Source of the DNA: Lepidonotus clava
Taxonomy: Eukaryota > Annelida > Polychaeta > Phyllodocida > Polynoidae
DNA: 64,000 nucleotides
NCBI GenBank assembly: GCA_936440205.1
Contig: OW387141.1
Span: forward strand, 46,571,307-46,635,306
Reading direction: 5' to 3'
This document shows, in pieces, positions 12,180-23,927 of the stretch. Position numbers and translations under genes: made by a program. Below the pieces are notes generated by a model. That model made no database searches. It was not told the DNA's origin and saw only the letters and a program-made list of their open reading frames with translations. How positions within the stretch are numbered: position 1 is the stretch's first letter; every line of letters begins with the position of its first letter.

Positions 12180-13824
12180 CGACAGATTTATGACAGGCGA
12201 ATTACCCTTGCAAGATGTGAATAAGTTTGTTTCCAACACGAAGTTACCTGCTCTGGGCCTCATACTTGTAAAAATGCATACGATGCAGGAAAAGAAATAA
12301 ACAGATTTAATTATATAATCTCGAATCAATGACTGATCCCTAGTTGGGAACTGGGCTTTTATTTCACAATTTGGCATGTATCGGTATTTTTATTCATGCT
12401 ACTTATTGAAATGTTGTGATCACCAATATGAGATATGGCAGGTGCTTGCACGCAACACTGAAATCGATGTAGAATATTCCTGTCAAAACTTCAGATCCTT
12501 TCTTCATTTTCTTGACATGAATTGTCTTTATACTTCATGAGAGAAATTATTTTTTATTATACAAAACTTCAGTACCTCCCCATTACTTATCCTTACCGTT
12601 ACTAGGAAGTCCGTGGCTAATACTAAGCACTTAGTAACGTATAAAACGTGTATAATTAATGCACATATTTACTTCATTATAACAATCCAGCTACTGGAAA
12701 AAAGTATACATTTTAAGTTCTAGAGATAATGTTCCAAGTGAAAACGAACTCCGCCTAATCTATCCATGAGGGGCTATCCATTTCTTACACATTTTCCCCG
12801 TTGAATTTTGGGAAACCCTTCCCATACCCCATACCCTTTGCCAGACATACTCACTGGATTTACACAGGGAGGTGTCCATGCTTTTTTCTCAGAATTTCTT
12901 ACCTTCACCCCTCCCCTTTGATGCGTACATACATAATGGACTGGCCCTAAGTACTCCCCCCGCTGGGTACCAAAGGGCCGGGCCTGAGATACTAATGGGT
13001 CCGGGGGCAGACAGGGGTGTAACAGGACCCCTCGGACCATTACCTGCGCGTCTTCAGGTGTGTAAGGGGGGGGGGGGGGGGTCAGTGGGGCCGACAGGTA
13101 AAGGGCTGTATACCAATGGCCGATTTTACTCCCGATTTTGAAATTTCGCCAGTTAGGTCTTATCATAGGCATGTAGCATGTTCTAAGAAATGGTTTTGAA
13201 TTTCCTTTCGAATGATAGGTAACATGCATTGGTTTCCATAATACATAAAACACCTTTCCCATGAACCTGCAGCGCAGTCTGCCATTTTTCAAACATTTAG
13301 GACTTTTGGTAACTGGGTCACTTCACTTCATGTAGGTGAACTATACTGTAAAGGAATGCTCCCAAAGAATTGTTTCAAATTTAACACACCAGGGCGGCGC
13401 CACTTTTTTTTGGGAGAAAGATTTATTGTATTCTCAGCGTTAAAAATCGCCTGGTGGAATACAGGCTTCAGGAGTGAGGGGTGATGGGGTGACATAGGCG
13501 GCAGGTAAGGGGTGAGGACAGCACACGGACGGGGCCACAAAAGGGCCCTGACCGAGGGGCCTCCACCCCCCGCCGGGCCTCCTGACCCCCCCCCCCCCCC
13601 CCCACCTCTCCACCCACCCTACCCGACCACGCACGCTACATTTGCGCATTTTACGGGCTCGCCGTCCTCAGGTATATGGTTTCTGTATTCTTTCTGCACT
13701 ACAGTTTCAGTTTCTCTCACGTCGAGGACGGAGGTTGTCCTGGAGGTAATGCACAGGTTCACTGCTTGCTGCAAAGGTCCGCAGGCTAAATATGTGAGTC
13801 TGTTTGGATGTGACTAAAATGAAA
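12180..13824. other. No supported gene; G/C homopolymer-rich
   Basis: Several open frames of 70-170 codons (12774-13292 minus, 12872-13141 plus, 13440-13817 both strands) fall in poly-G, poly-C or proline/glycine-encoding simple sequence and overlap one another on both strands. I see no domain or splice-site pattern supporting them. Confidence 0.45.
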
Positions 13825-13978
13825 CACTGGCGGATCCGGGATTTTTAAAAGGGCGCGCTATTGGAATTGTTCTCCCTTGATTACTTGTTGGTCGAATTTT
13901 GCATTAGAAAAACTTTAATGTTCCGGGGAAAAAAGGGAGAGGGGCGCACCCCCGCGCCTCCCTGGATCCGCCCATGTG
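13825..13978. mobile_element. hAT-like MITE family C, complete copy
   Basis: Left end CACTGGCGGATCC and right end GGATCCGCCCATGTG are inverted relative to each other; the interior is 150 bp with a purine-rich right third. The word GGATCCGCCC at the right edge is shared with other copies in the window. No coding sequence. Confidence 0.65.
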
Positions 13979-14575
13979 AAATGCTTTACCACTCGTCAAA
14001 AGTCATTCATGATTTATATATGGTAATGCAAACTAGAAAAGGAAGGTATTTTGGAAAAGGAACTAAAGGAAAGAGAAAAAAAATGAATGTAAAAAATATG
14101 ATAAAAGATTTAATTTTGTATAATCTAAAATAGGATGAATAGTTATCTTTCTAGTTTGCTTTTTTTGCGTCATGGTAGCTACGCCAATGTATCCCTTACC
14201 CCATACGTATACAGTCACTCGGAGTGCCCCCCCCCCCCCCCCCCCGTACCCCCGAGGGCCGTTGTGCCACTTGGCCGGCCGTGAATGTGTAACGGCAGTC
14301 GTCCCCCTGGTCGTCCCCTCACAGCCGTACTCCGTGACGACCACCGCCGCGCCCCCTGCCCGTCACTTCTCACACTAACCTCTCCGTGTACCCTTCTACC
14401 ACTTCAAGGTGAAACGCAAAGGAGAAAATGAAAATCCCTAATATTGTACAAAACTCTTAATTGATGTATATCTTAAGCAGAATTAGACTCAGATTAGCAT
14501 ACAGAGATAATATAATAAGATAAATAAGCTTTTGTTATGAGTGTGAATCCACTCTCACAGATTATCTCACAGGGC

Positions 14576-14684
14576 TGTGATGTCATCTAGGCTCTCAGTC
14601 ACAGGGGTCTGTGTGTACAGTTACCCATAGCATGGGCCTTATCAGCTTGGTCTACAGGTGTGAAAGAGCCTAGATGACGTCACA
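14576..14684. repeat. Fold-back repeat with 20-bp arms
   Basis: TGTGATGTCATCTAGGCTCT at 14576 is matched by AGAGCCTAGATGACGTCACA at 14665-14684, an inverted repeat with one mismatch and about 69 bp between the arms. Each arm contains a CRE-like sequence (TGATGTCA / TGACGTCA). It is probably a small MITE; the flanking TSD is unclear. Confidence 0.7.
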
Positions 14685-14863
14685 TGGACCCAGTAGAAGC
14701 CACTGTGGAAGTTATTTTTTGAATATCAATTACCCCTGTATTAATGGTGTGTTAGCAGTGATTTTGCAGATATATCCAAAGAAATACATACTCAATACAA
14801 TATCAAGATTAAAACTGCCTTTGCGGTTCTCCTTTCACTAGGTGGTCTGACTGCTATGTTTTT

Positions 14864-15036
14864 CCAGGGATGGATACAGGATTTTTCAAAGGGGTGGGGG
14901 GGGGGGGGGGGGTCAGCATAAAGACAAAGTACTAAAACTGTGTGCATGTGCATGCATGTGTGTGGCCTTTTCATCTTTTTCATAGTTTAGGGATCCACCA
15001 AAAGAGGGGAGGGGGCAGGACCCCCTGGATCCGACC
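14864..15036. mobile_element. hAT-like MITE family C copy
   Basis: Left part 'CAGGGATGGATACAGGATTTTTCAAAGG' in diverged form, then a G run, 'CAGCATAAAG' and 'AAGTACTAAAACTG', then 'GGGGGCAGGACCCCCTGGA' and a right end CTGGATCCGACCC. These internal words recur in the same order at 28054 and 53940, and inverted at 21883. Confidence 0.65.
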
Positions 15037-16462
15037 CGAGTTCAAGCCTCATTTGCTGTAGGCGACTTCTTCCCTGAGGCTCATTGTGACCTCAGAATCA
15101 CAAGCAAACACATCATAGAATTTTTTTTTTTTCCAAAAGTATAATTTTCAGTTGAGAAGATTGAAAGAAATGCCAAGATCGCAATGAATCTCAAAGAAAA
15201 ATCCTTTAAAACGGGGACCGACTTCTTTACTTATTATATATCCGTTTAATTGCTAAAGGTTAGGCTTTATTTTGTTAATTGCAAATATTGAACGTCAATA
15301 TTGTCATTAATATCCCATTTTACCATAACCTGCCGAATTTATGATATCTAGAACCATCCCGAAAAGTCGTACGCTTAGCACTGCCAACATTATAATCGGA
15401 AACTCATCCAAAACAGTGAGTCGCAATTAAGGATTATGGGGAACTGTAATAAGGAGAATGGCAGTGCAGTTTTAACGGCTTATCCTATTGAGAACAAGTT
15501 ATTTTGTCTCTGATGAAACCCAGACATTGCTCATTAATTCAATGAGAGAAGACCAGTAAGAATACAATGGAACAGACGCGTTTATGTTAGAAAACTTGAT
15601 ACATTTATAGTAAACTGCCCAATAGGAATATGCAGCTATTTCAGTTAGTGCACTTAGATGTCTTAGACTTAAGGCGGAAACAAAGGAATTGATTATAAAT
15701 GTAGACACAACTGCGTTTTTGAAGTACCATTCCACGAAAAGTATACGTTCCACCCCAAAAGAGAAGATGATGGCTGTTCAATGGAATTAATCATTTTCAG
15801 CAGTGCCCCATTGCACAGTGACAGATCATAACAATAAGGAGTTTAAGACCTTAACCGCTTGTGCCTAATGGCAACACCGCTGGGTTTTTTTTCAAATAAG
15901 AAAAACTGCTTTTATAGGGTATCAGATAACCTGTTATACACAGTTAAATGATACAGCTGATGTCTACATATGGTACAACTTAGAGCTCAAAAACAGCATT
16001 ATAAATAATCCTTTTTTGGGGGTGTGAAATATGGACCAACAGCTATCTTTTTTTTTTATCATTTTGGACAAGGAAAGGTTTCCCTTTCTTTCAACTGTTT
16101 GTTGCAATGATCAGTATTGTACAACGGGCACACTGGGGTAAACACCTAAAAGGTCTACCATTACCTAGGAGTGATTTTCCATCCTTATTTTACACTTTTC
16201 TTTTGTTCCCATCAACATGCATTTTTATTTTTAAATAACGATTGTCGTATGCTGTGGACCGTTTAACTTTTTACACCATATTTACGGAATATGACCCTTA
16301 GGAACAAATGAGTAAGAGTACCCCCTTCTCAGTTTCCCTCCTCCTCTCTCGGTCCCACTTGTCTGTCCTCCACCTCTCACCGCTAACACAGTCCTTTTCC
16401 CCACCCCCAGAAGTGGTCGTCGGTGGCTTCTGGTTGCTTGGGTACTGAGGGGCGGGGGCACT
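15037..16462. other. No gene seen
   Basis: AT-rich DNA. The minus-strand frame at 15499-15753 has no recognisable motif and no convincing splice context. The word 'ACAACGGGCACACTGGGG' near 16120 resembles the end of repeat family D. Confidence 0.4.
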
Positions 16463-16822
16463 CCCAAGCAAGAAAATGATGTTATTATAACGTTGAAGCA
16501 ACGTTCTATTCACTTCTGCTTTGCTACTTGTTACATTATTTTGATGGCACCCAAAAATGTCTTTAGACCTAACGTTGCGACGTTGCATTGCAACGTTATT
16601 GTGACATTCTTGTAACATTCATTTAGGTTATGATAACATTATTATAACATTCTTTATCAGTAAGGTCTCAACTTCACTAAAATATGATGGTAACATAACA
16701 TTCTTATTTAGTAAGACTCAACTTTACCTAAAATAATAATGCAACTGTTATGTGAAAATTGGCCAGACTAACCAAAAAAGTATGGTCGCAGAACGTGCTT
16801 GTTCAGTCACTGCTTGCCTGGG
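16463..16822. mobile_element. MITE family A, copy 2
   Basis: Termini CCCAAGCAAG at 16463 and CTTGCCTGGG at 16813-16822 form an inverted repeat (consensus CCCAGGCAAG, one mismatch). The interior has AACGTT palindromes and 'TTTTGATGGCACCCAA', a landmark also seen at 48290 (same orientation) and as 'TTGGGTGCCATCAAAA' at 41762 (inverted). Length 360 bp. No coding sequence. Confidence 0.75.
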
Positions 16823-16824
16823 CT

Positions 16825-17155
16825 GACTGTAGATCTTTGAAGGTTGCTATCCAATGCAAGACTACGGCCCCTCCTTTTAATTAATGACTGCTCCTGAATT
16901 TTAGTTGACTGCCCTTTTTTTTGGGTGGGGGGGGGGGGGAAATGATCGTCATGCCAACCCTAGTGTCTAGATAAAAGGAAATCTTGCCTGGGAAATGTTC
17001 TGATAAAATTTCTATAAAAAAAAATCGAGAAATATGGTTACAAAGAGGCTAACTTTCAAGTTATTGCCCTATATTGTTCTATGGATGTCGTACACCACCT
17101 TCCTTTCTTGTGTAAAAAGTGGTTAACCGCCCCTACATTTTGATCTTCACCGCCC
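16825..17155. repeat. Dispersed repeat family E, copy 1
   Basis: Shares ordered words with 44465-44625 and 47155-47485: 'TCTTTGAAGGTT', 'GCTCCTGAATTT.AGTTGAC.GCCC', 'TCTGATAA', 'TTCAAGTTAT', 'ATTGTTCTATGGAT', 'CTAAAAAGTGGTT' and 'CCGCCCCT'. It directly follows a family A MITE here, and copy 3 directly precedes one at 47486, so families A and E may be parts of one larger element. Confidence 0.55.
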
Positions 17156-18229
17156 CTGCTTCACTGGTCGGTTTGGCAGTGGGTAGGCCTACCCTTTCAA
17201 GCCCAAGTGCCTCCCCGGGCCCCCACACCACAACCACGCCACCACCACCCACCACCACCACTCGGCCGGTCGTCAGCTGACTGCTCACTCTACCATCGGA
17301 CTCCGCGGGAACCAGCACACTTTAGGGAGACCCAGGAGGCGAGTTCGATTGTAAGGGTGGGCTGACGCCGCCCGTAGTAGTTAAAGGTCCACCCTTTAGT
17401 TACTATCTATAAAATACATATAGAGGAAAAGGAGTTCCAGGACAGGCGTGGACTGTACGTACTAGGGTGTGTTTGAGGATTATTGTAAGAATCCAGACCC
17501 CCTTGTAGCACCCAGAGGTATCCACCCTGGGCCTGAGACTGGGATACAGGTCTACTACCACTTAACACAAGGAGTAAGAGTGGCCAGGACTGAGGGGGAA
17601 CTCTGGATTTACCGGGGTCTCAGACAGGCACATAGGGAGACTCCTGCCGCCCCCGCCACAGGTAGATTTGGAGGGTTAGGTCTGGCCGTATAGGAGGATC
17701 AGCCACAGATCACCCCCTCTCTTACCCCTGAGGGAGGTCTCAATCCGTGAGAGGGGGCCCGTCACTCCATACCACTGAAGGATCCGGCCACCACGGCTCA
17801 GTGCCCCTTTAAAGACGTACTCTCACTTAACGGGAGAGCGCAGGGGGACAAAACTGTACTAAAGGATTCCCATACTTTGGATTGAGTCCTATACAATAGT
17901 GCATTTTCTTTGCGCCATTTCCTCGTTCTTACAGGGACATATTTCAAACTGTTGATCAACATTTATCAACCCAGAGGAGTACGTACCGCATTAAGGAGTA
18001 AATATCTGTACCGGAGGAGCGGGACGTACGGCGTGTATAATACGTGTGGGGGGCGCTGTTTGCGGCACCATGTAGATGCCCTGACGTGTATACTTTATAT
18101 CCCTACCACTATATAAGATGGACCAACGTCAGGATGTACATACACGGCTCTCTGAAGACCTGACGGGGACCGGAGAATAGTTTCCCCAGTTAATAATACC
18201 AGCCAGTGGGACACATTTACCACATCTCA
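17156..18229. other. Region upstream of the CpG promoter; no gene seen
   Basis: Mixed sequence with CpG content rising toward 18350. Short open frames at 17469-17693 and 17910-18116 show no domain or codon pattern I would trust. Confidence 0.4.
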
Positions 18230-18349
18230 CCTAAGTTCGCCATCGGCCTTATAAACCTTACGGATCCGTTTTAGTAGGTTCAAACAGTTTGGGCCAGTTT
18301 GGGGCTATCCCAGAAGAATCAGTAGTTTCATTAGTTTCATTGGCAGTCC

Positions 18350-18539
18350 CCACTGCCTTACCCCTCGCGCCGGACGAGCCCCCGGTAGTAGCGGGCGGCG
18401 GTAGCGGCCCCTAGCGGCGGCGGGGCGAGGCGCGGGCGGCCCATGGACCTTTAAGGGCCGGGAGGAGGAGGCAGAGGATCACCCCGGCCAACGGGAGCGG
18501 GCCACAGTCGTCACTGCGGGACTCCTCCAGCCCCCAACC
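18350..18539 (+). promoter_or_regulatory. CpG-island-like promoter and 5' UTR of the signal-peptide gene
   Basis: A sharply GC- and CpG-rich patch (GCGGGCGGCGG, GCGGCGGCGGGG, GGCGCGGGCGG) directly upstream of the ATG at 18540. No TATA box in the usual place; this is the look of a TATA-less CpG promoter. A minimal upstream ORF, ATG GAC CTT TAA at 18443-18454, would lie in the leader if transcription starts upstream of it, and could damp translation of the main frame. The exact start site cannot be read from sequence. Confidence 0.55.
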
Positions 18540-18615
18540 ATGGCTGGGACCCGGCTGGTCGTGGGACTTCTCATAGTGGCCGCGCTGGTCTGTGGCGTGC
18601 CTGGAAAGCGCCGAG
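18540..18615 (+). CDS. First coding exon of a secreted or membrane protein (signal peptide)
   Basis: ATG at 18540 sits in a strong Kozak context (CCAACCATGG) just after a CpG-rich leader. The 25 codons encode a textbook signal peptide: short n-region with Arg ('MAGTR'), hydrophobic core 'LVVGLLIVAALVCG', then 'VPGKRR', where cleavage after the core followed by a basic site is likely. The exon ends CGAG|GTAAGT, a near-perfect donor at 18616, leaving one base (phase 1). Phase-1 junctions after the signal exon are usual in genes for immunoglobulin-domain and other modular extracellular proteins. Reading on through the donor gives low-complexity Asn/Pro/Thr sequence, as expected of an intron. The protein family is unknown; downstream phase-compatible exon candidates are listed separately. 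Confidence 0.7.
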
Positions 18616-19100
18616 GTAAGTGGGTGAATTATTTAGTCTTTGGGGGAGGGCTGAATCATAATGCTTCATTTAGCTGGGCCCAGCACCCCACCTTCCTACC
18701 ACCGCCAGCCAACCCCGCTACCAACCAAACCAAACCAACCAACCAGGCATCGCGTGGGGACGGAGTCTTCAGCCGCTGCCCCCCTTTTCTCCGCACAGGT
18801 GAACGAACCAAAAAGTAGCAGCACCTCTACTATTACTACGACTACTCTCACCAGCCTGTGCCCACACACCATCACAAACCTCTGGTGTTACCAGAACCAA
18901 TGGGCTTACGACTGGAAGCCACTGCCTCTGTTGTTGCACTGGCGAGTTATCAGAGAGTTGGGGGGTAAAAAGTGGAGTGGGGTTGTAGTAAAAAGGGAGC
19001 CGTCACACAATCCTGACTCGTCCATGGGTCGCTTGTCATCCCCCGGCTCCTTATTCCATCTGACAGAGTCGTGTGGTCGGCATGCAACATTCGCCTTTTT
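18616..19100 (+). other. Start of intron 1; nothing further identified
   Basis: Follows the GTAAGT donor. It has ACCAACCAA-type simple sequence at 18715-18745. Open frames overlapping it are chance extensions of the exon or of the adjoining polypurine array. Confidence 0.45.
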
Positions 19101-19104
19101 CTGG

Positions 19105-20610
19105 TACTCTCAGGTACGGGCTGGTGGGTTGGGGGAGGGGGGGAGGGGGGGAGAGGAGGAGGGAGAGGAATGATGAGGGGTAAAGAGGAATATAAGAGAC
19201 TGGAGGAGAGGGCTGAAGTGAAGGGGAGTAAAGGGAATTGGTGGGATTGAAGGGAAGGAACAGCATGAGGGAAGTAGGAAGTGAAAGGGTGGAAATGGAG
19301 GAAAGGGGGAGGGGAGGCATATAGGGGGAGGGGAGTTGGAGGGGAAGAAGAAATGATGAAGGGCAAAGAGAAATATGAGAGACTGGAGGAGAAGGACAAG
19401 GGCTGAAGGGAAGGGAAGAGGAGGGAAGTGAGGGGAAGGAAGCCGGGGTTGAAGGGAGTAGGGGGAAGTGAAAGTGTTGGAATGGAGGAAAGGGTGAGAG
19501 TGGTGGAAAAGGGGAGTGAAGCGGGGAGGAATGATGAGGGGTAAAGAGGAATATAAGAGACTGAAGGAGAGGGAAGAGGGCTGAAGTGAAGGGGAGAGAA
19601 GGGAAGTGTGAGGAAGGAAGAGGATAAATTGAGTAGGGGGAGTGAAAGGGTGGACATGCAGGGAAGAAGGAAGGAAAGCTGTAGGGGAAGGGGAGAAGGA
19701 ATGATGAAGGGCAAAGAGAAATATGAGAGACTAAAGGCGAGGGAAAAGAGCTGAAGTGAAGGGAAGAGAAGGGAAGTGAGGGAAAGGAAGAGAGTGAAGG
19801 GAATAGGGGGAAGTGAAAGGGTAGGAAGGGCAGGGGGGAAGGGAGGGAAAGGGGAGGGCAGGGGCATGGGAGGAGGGGGAAAGAGTGATGAGGGGTAATC
19901 ATAAAGTTAGAGGGTGGGAAGGGAGGAAAGGGTGGGGCAGATAATGCAGGGTAAAGAGGAGTCAAAGGGAGTGAAGAAGAGGAACTAGGGCTAAATTGAT
20001 TTGTAGAGAAGGGAAGTGACGGGAGCAACAGGAGTGAGGGGAAGGAAGAGGTTGAAGGGAGTAATATAATAGGGGGAAGTGAAAGGGTGGAAAGGATGGA
20101 AATGGTGGAATAGGAGGACAGGGGGGGGGGGGTGGGGAGGGAGGAGAAGGAATGAGTGGGATAAAAGGAGTGTTGTATCAAAGAGAGTAAATTCAAAACT
20201 TTAACTTTAGTCTTCATGGTTGAAGGTGTTGGAGAACGGGGGTGCAGGGAAGGGAAGGGGAGAAAATGGTTGAAGGTAGGAAAGGGTGGGAGGTGAATAC
20301 ATTGACGATGAGGGACGGAAAGGGGAGGGAGGATAGAGGGAACGTGAGTGAAGGGTTAGAAGGGGAAGTGAAGCGAGAGGTGGAAGGGGAGTGAAAGAGG
20401 AGGCAAGTTGAAGGTTGGACAGGTAGGGAGGGGAGAAGGGGGAGGGTTACACCAGTGAAGGAGAAAAGGAGGTTGAGAGCAGAGAAGGAAGAGCTGAAAG
20501 AAAAGGAAAGGGGAACGGAAGGGGAGCAAGAGAAGGGGAAAGGGGGGGGGGGAGGAGTGAAAAAGAAGGGAAAAGAGAAGATGAAAAGGAAAAAGAAAAC
20601 CAAATAATAC
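19105..20610. repeat. Polypurine (GA-rich) array with ~170-185-bp internal repeats
   Basis: For about 1.5 kb the plus strand is almost entirely A and G. The word AATGATGAGGGGTAAAGAGG (or its AATGATGAAGGGCAAAGAG variant) recurs at 19169, 19352, 19530, 19700 and, in decayed form, about 19883, so a unit of about 175-180 bp is tandemly repeated; 19942 and 20147 look like older units. Each unit also carries 'TAAGAGACTGGAGGAGA' and 'GAAGTGAAAGGGTGG' themes. Long minus-strand frames here encode only Ser/Pro/Phe/Leu runs and are artefacts. Triplex (H-DNA) formation is possible with such strand asymmetry. Confidence 0.9.
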
Positions 20611-21882
20611 ATGCACCATCAACAATAGGAAGCTAGTATGTGATACAAGTATAGTACCTGGTAAAGGGATTTGTCAACACATGTCCCAGAATGTGTTGAT
20701 TCAGTCTGCAAATTCCCCCACAATCCCCACCCAGTGTATGAATAGCAGCGACCCACAGATGGGGGCAGCTGATGCAACAAACAAACAAGTAATACCTGAC
20801 AGGATTGACATATATCACTCTTATTTACAGAAAACAAAATGGATACTATTTTCGAACTAGCACTTTTATACTTATTTCTTTATCAGCTATTGGAAAATGA
20901 ATAATTAGAAAATGTCGTTAGGGCAAGGGAGGAGTAGGGGTAGATGAAGTTGTCAAAATTTGTGTTGGATCCTAATTTCTGAATGCTCAGCAGCCTTCAA
21001 AAACCAATGGGGGAATTCCCAACACCAAGCCGCCTGTCCCTGGCCATCGTTGTGGTGGGGTGAGTGGGTCGCCCCCCTCCTACACCCCAACCCCCATCCC
21101 CACACCCCCGCAGATCGCCTGACTCCCTCCATACCTCCGGGCAGAACATGTCCAATCGCCTCCAAGTAGTCTTAAATCTCATCTCATTTTCCCGTCGCTT
21201 TAATACACCTCGGGGCCTGACTTCACGTCTTGCGAGCGGTAAATCATAATTAGTCATGGCTGTTCCACCCTCCCCCCACACCCCCCAACACTCTCTTAAT
21301 TTGAAGGGAATTATTGAGTCGCACTGGGCTACATTGCGTGATCACCATGAAGAAACCAGGCGAAAGGAGGGTGGCAGGGGGTGGCAGTGGGGAGGTCAGG
21401 GCACGAAATCCATGTTTTATTTCAAACTAGATTACTTGATCGTTCATTTATGACTGTCGGGCGGTAAAGGTATACACCTAACAGTTTGTTTAATGGCACA
21501 TAAATAGAGACAGGCGAGTCGGTGTAAATGGTAGATGTTACCAGAGGAAACTTGAAAAGTAGCATGTGGCGCGCGAGGCAAAGGGTATTTACCGTGAAGC
21601 AGGTCGTTTATTTAGACGGAAGGCCCCAGTGTTCGCCGTGTTAGCATTAGTCAGGCCTGGGTCTAGTAGTTCTCTCAATACCAATAGGCCCGTGCTAAAA
21701 GGTTTAGGGAAACCCGGCCCTCCGCGCCGTCAAACTAACCAGGGGGAGGGCCGTTGGGGGGTGGGGGGAGGAGGAGGGTACTTTGCTGAGAGGAGATGAC
21801 ACCTATTGCTCCAGATCTCCCCTGCTGCCTGACATTTTAAAAGCACCCAATACAAGCACGTATATATATGCAGGCGTGGACC
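20611..21882. other. No gene seen
   Basis: Mixed sequence with C-runs. Open frames at 20953-21281 overlap on both strands and hold no domain. A 'GGGGGGTGGGGGGAGGAGGAGGG' stretch in pieces lies near 21750. Confidence 0.4.
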
Positions 21883-22037
21883 CAGGGGCGGATCCAGGGG
21901 AGGGGGTCCCGGGGGGTCGTGACACCCCCCCCCCCTTTTTTTTTTGTTGGTGAGGACTTAAACTTGCCAAAGAGAAACAACGTTGTGAGTGTGTGCGTGA
22001 ATGCATGCCGTTTTAGTACTTAACCTATATCCGCGAG
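21883..22037. mobile_element. hAT-like MITE family C copy, inverted
   Basis: Begins CAGGGGCGGATCCAGG, the inverse of the right end seen in other copies (CTGGATCCGCCCCTG). The interior carries, in reverse, the 'AAGTACTAAAAC' word (GTTTTAGTACTT at about 22010) followed by family sequence. The right boundary is approximate. Confidence 0.6.
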
Positions 22038-22419
22038 TTGGCCATTCAGTTTGGGTGGAACCGAGTGTACACTTTGAATGGCTGCCATCACGTAAACTTC
22101 AGATAATGGAAATCGGAGGTAGTTATGTATTATTTGGGACAGTGAGCCAACAACTTAGCCAATGGCAAAGATTCAGAATCACAGACAATTGAGTAAGTTT
22201 ACCAAGGATGTATTATCTACTCAGTTCTTTATCATGTTTACATGTAGAACTGGTTACAGAGACTTTAAACGTAAGGGTGGTGATGAATATAAACGGGGTC
22301 ATGGGTGTAAAAGGCACGTTTCCCCTCCCGCCCTACACCTCCAAACGCATGCAGTCTGTCAATCATCCGCGGTATACACATGTCAGTCAAAATAACCTTT
22401 TACTCCAAATACACACTGC

Positions 22420-22892
22420 AGTCAAAACCCCTCCCCCCACCCACCCACCAGTACACCCCCCCCCCCCCCCAAAAAAAAAAAAACAAGAAAAAAACAAAAA
22501 AAAACCCACATTGTATGTGACTCCCCATCTCCTTCCCTTACACACATACATTTCAGTCTGGAGTACCCCCCCTCCCTCCACTCACACACACTTCCTTCAG
22601 AAGTGCCCCCCCCCGGTCACTCACACGTACTTCTGTCGGGAGTACCCACCCTCCCTCCTCTTTCCTCCAGACACAATTCTGTCAAGAGAATCCCCCCCCC
22701 CCCCCCACACACACACACTCAGAGTCAGACACGGTCTAAAGAGTCACCCTTCCCCTCAGACTCACCATACACACTTAAATCAGCAGTACCCCATCTCCCC
22801 TTCCCCTCACTGCACACACTTCAGACAAGAGTAACCCCCCCCCCCCCACACACACACACACACGCACATACATTTCAGACAAGAGTACCCCC

Positions 22893-22929
<37 letters not shown>

Positions 22930-23260
22930 CAGTCAACAGTACACCCCAATTTGGGTCAGAAGTACCCCCCCGCGCCACCACTCACTTCACCCAGCAGAAC
23001 CCCCCCCCCCCTCCCCCCCCCCCCCACCCTCTTCCTTCAGACACACACATTTCCCTCCAGAGTGCCCTACCCCACTGCCCTACATACACTTTGTTCCGAA
23101 GTGCCCCCCCCCTCAAACACACACACTTCAGTAAGGCGTACCCCCCCCCCCCTCTTCCTCAGCCACCACACACACTTCACCCAGGAGTGGCCCCCCCCCC
23201 CCCACCTCTTCCTTCAGCCACACACACACTTCAGCCCGGAGTGGCCTGCCCCCTCCGCCT
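22420..23260. repeat. C-run / (CA)n minisatellite
   Basis: A tandem series of roughly 40-70-bp units, each made of a C homopolymer, a (CA)n tract and a 'CTTCAG..AGAAGTACCCCC' or 'CTTCAG...GAGTACC' segment; at least twelve units are visible (for example near 22550, 22625, 22830, 22880, 22925, 22985, 23115, 23170, 23225). Plus-strand frames give Pro/His/Thr-rich translations and are not genes. Confidence 0.85.
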
Positions 23261-23579
23261 GTATCCAGTCTCCCAGCTGCAGGGCGAATATGAAATGTTA
23301 TACTCGTCAATGGAGGCCATACATGAAAAGAGGTTTGAAGTATTCGTTGTATGCTCACGTGAAGCCGCCCTCTCCGGTTACCCTCACCTTCTCCTACCTT
23401 CTCCTTACCTTTCCACTACCTTCTCCCGGCCTCCACTCTGCCCCATACGGGGTGCCGGGGGTTGATCTATCAAAACCAGGAACATGTGAGAATTCCTTAG
23501 TTTTTCGATCATTTCTCAGGATTTTCTTGGTTATCTTGACCATGTTAGGTTGTGAGACCTCTATGATACCGAGAGTGTT

Positions 23580-23725
23580 CAGGGGCGGAGCCAGCTCTGA
23601 AATCAAAGGGTGTTTCATGTAACATTGCAGGAATCTAGCTTAGAATTTTCACAGATCATCCTATATTTTACTCTCTTTTTTTTCAAATCAAAGGAACCCC
23701 CGCCCCACCCCATGGCTACGGCACG
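23580..23725. mobile_element. Possible diverged hAT-like MITE
   Basis: Starts CAGGGGCGGAGCCAGCTC and, at its right side, has CCCCGCCCCACCCCATGGCTACG, which partly mirrors it. Weaker than the other family C copies. Confidence 0.35.
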
Positions 23726-23927
23726 GGTGTTGGCATAGAAATAAGACACCCATAATATTGAGTTAAAGATGAAACGTCTTGGTTTACAATGATGAATTAC
23801 ATTATGATCTAAAGAAGCCAAAATTTAATATGAAAGAACGATGGACCCACTTCCAAGCTCTTCTTGTTAGGGTAAATGTTGTCGCTTATATAAACATGCA
23901 TGTTTTGATTTGTATGCTTCAAATCAT

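Noticed and set aside
18950-20625. Minus-strand open frames of up to 388 codons over the polypurine array
   Set aside because: They read only Ser/Pro/Phe/Leu from a GA-rich repeat and exist in several frames at once; this is composition, not coding.
22208-23622. Plus-strand frames of 208 and 339 codons, Pro/His/Thr-rich
   Set aside because: They translate a C-run and CA minisatellite; no domain and no codon bias beyond the repeat.
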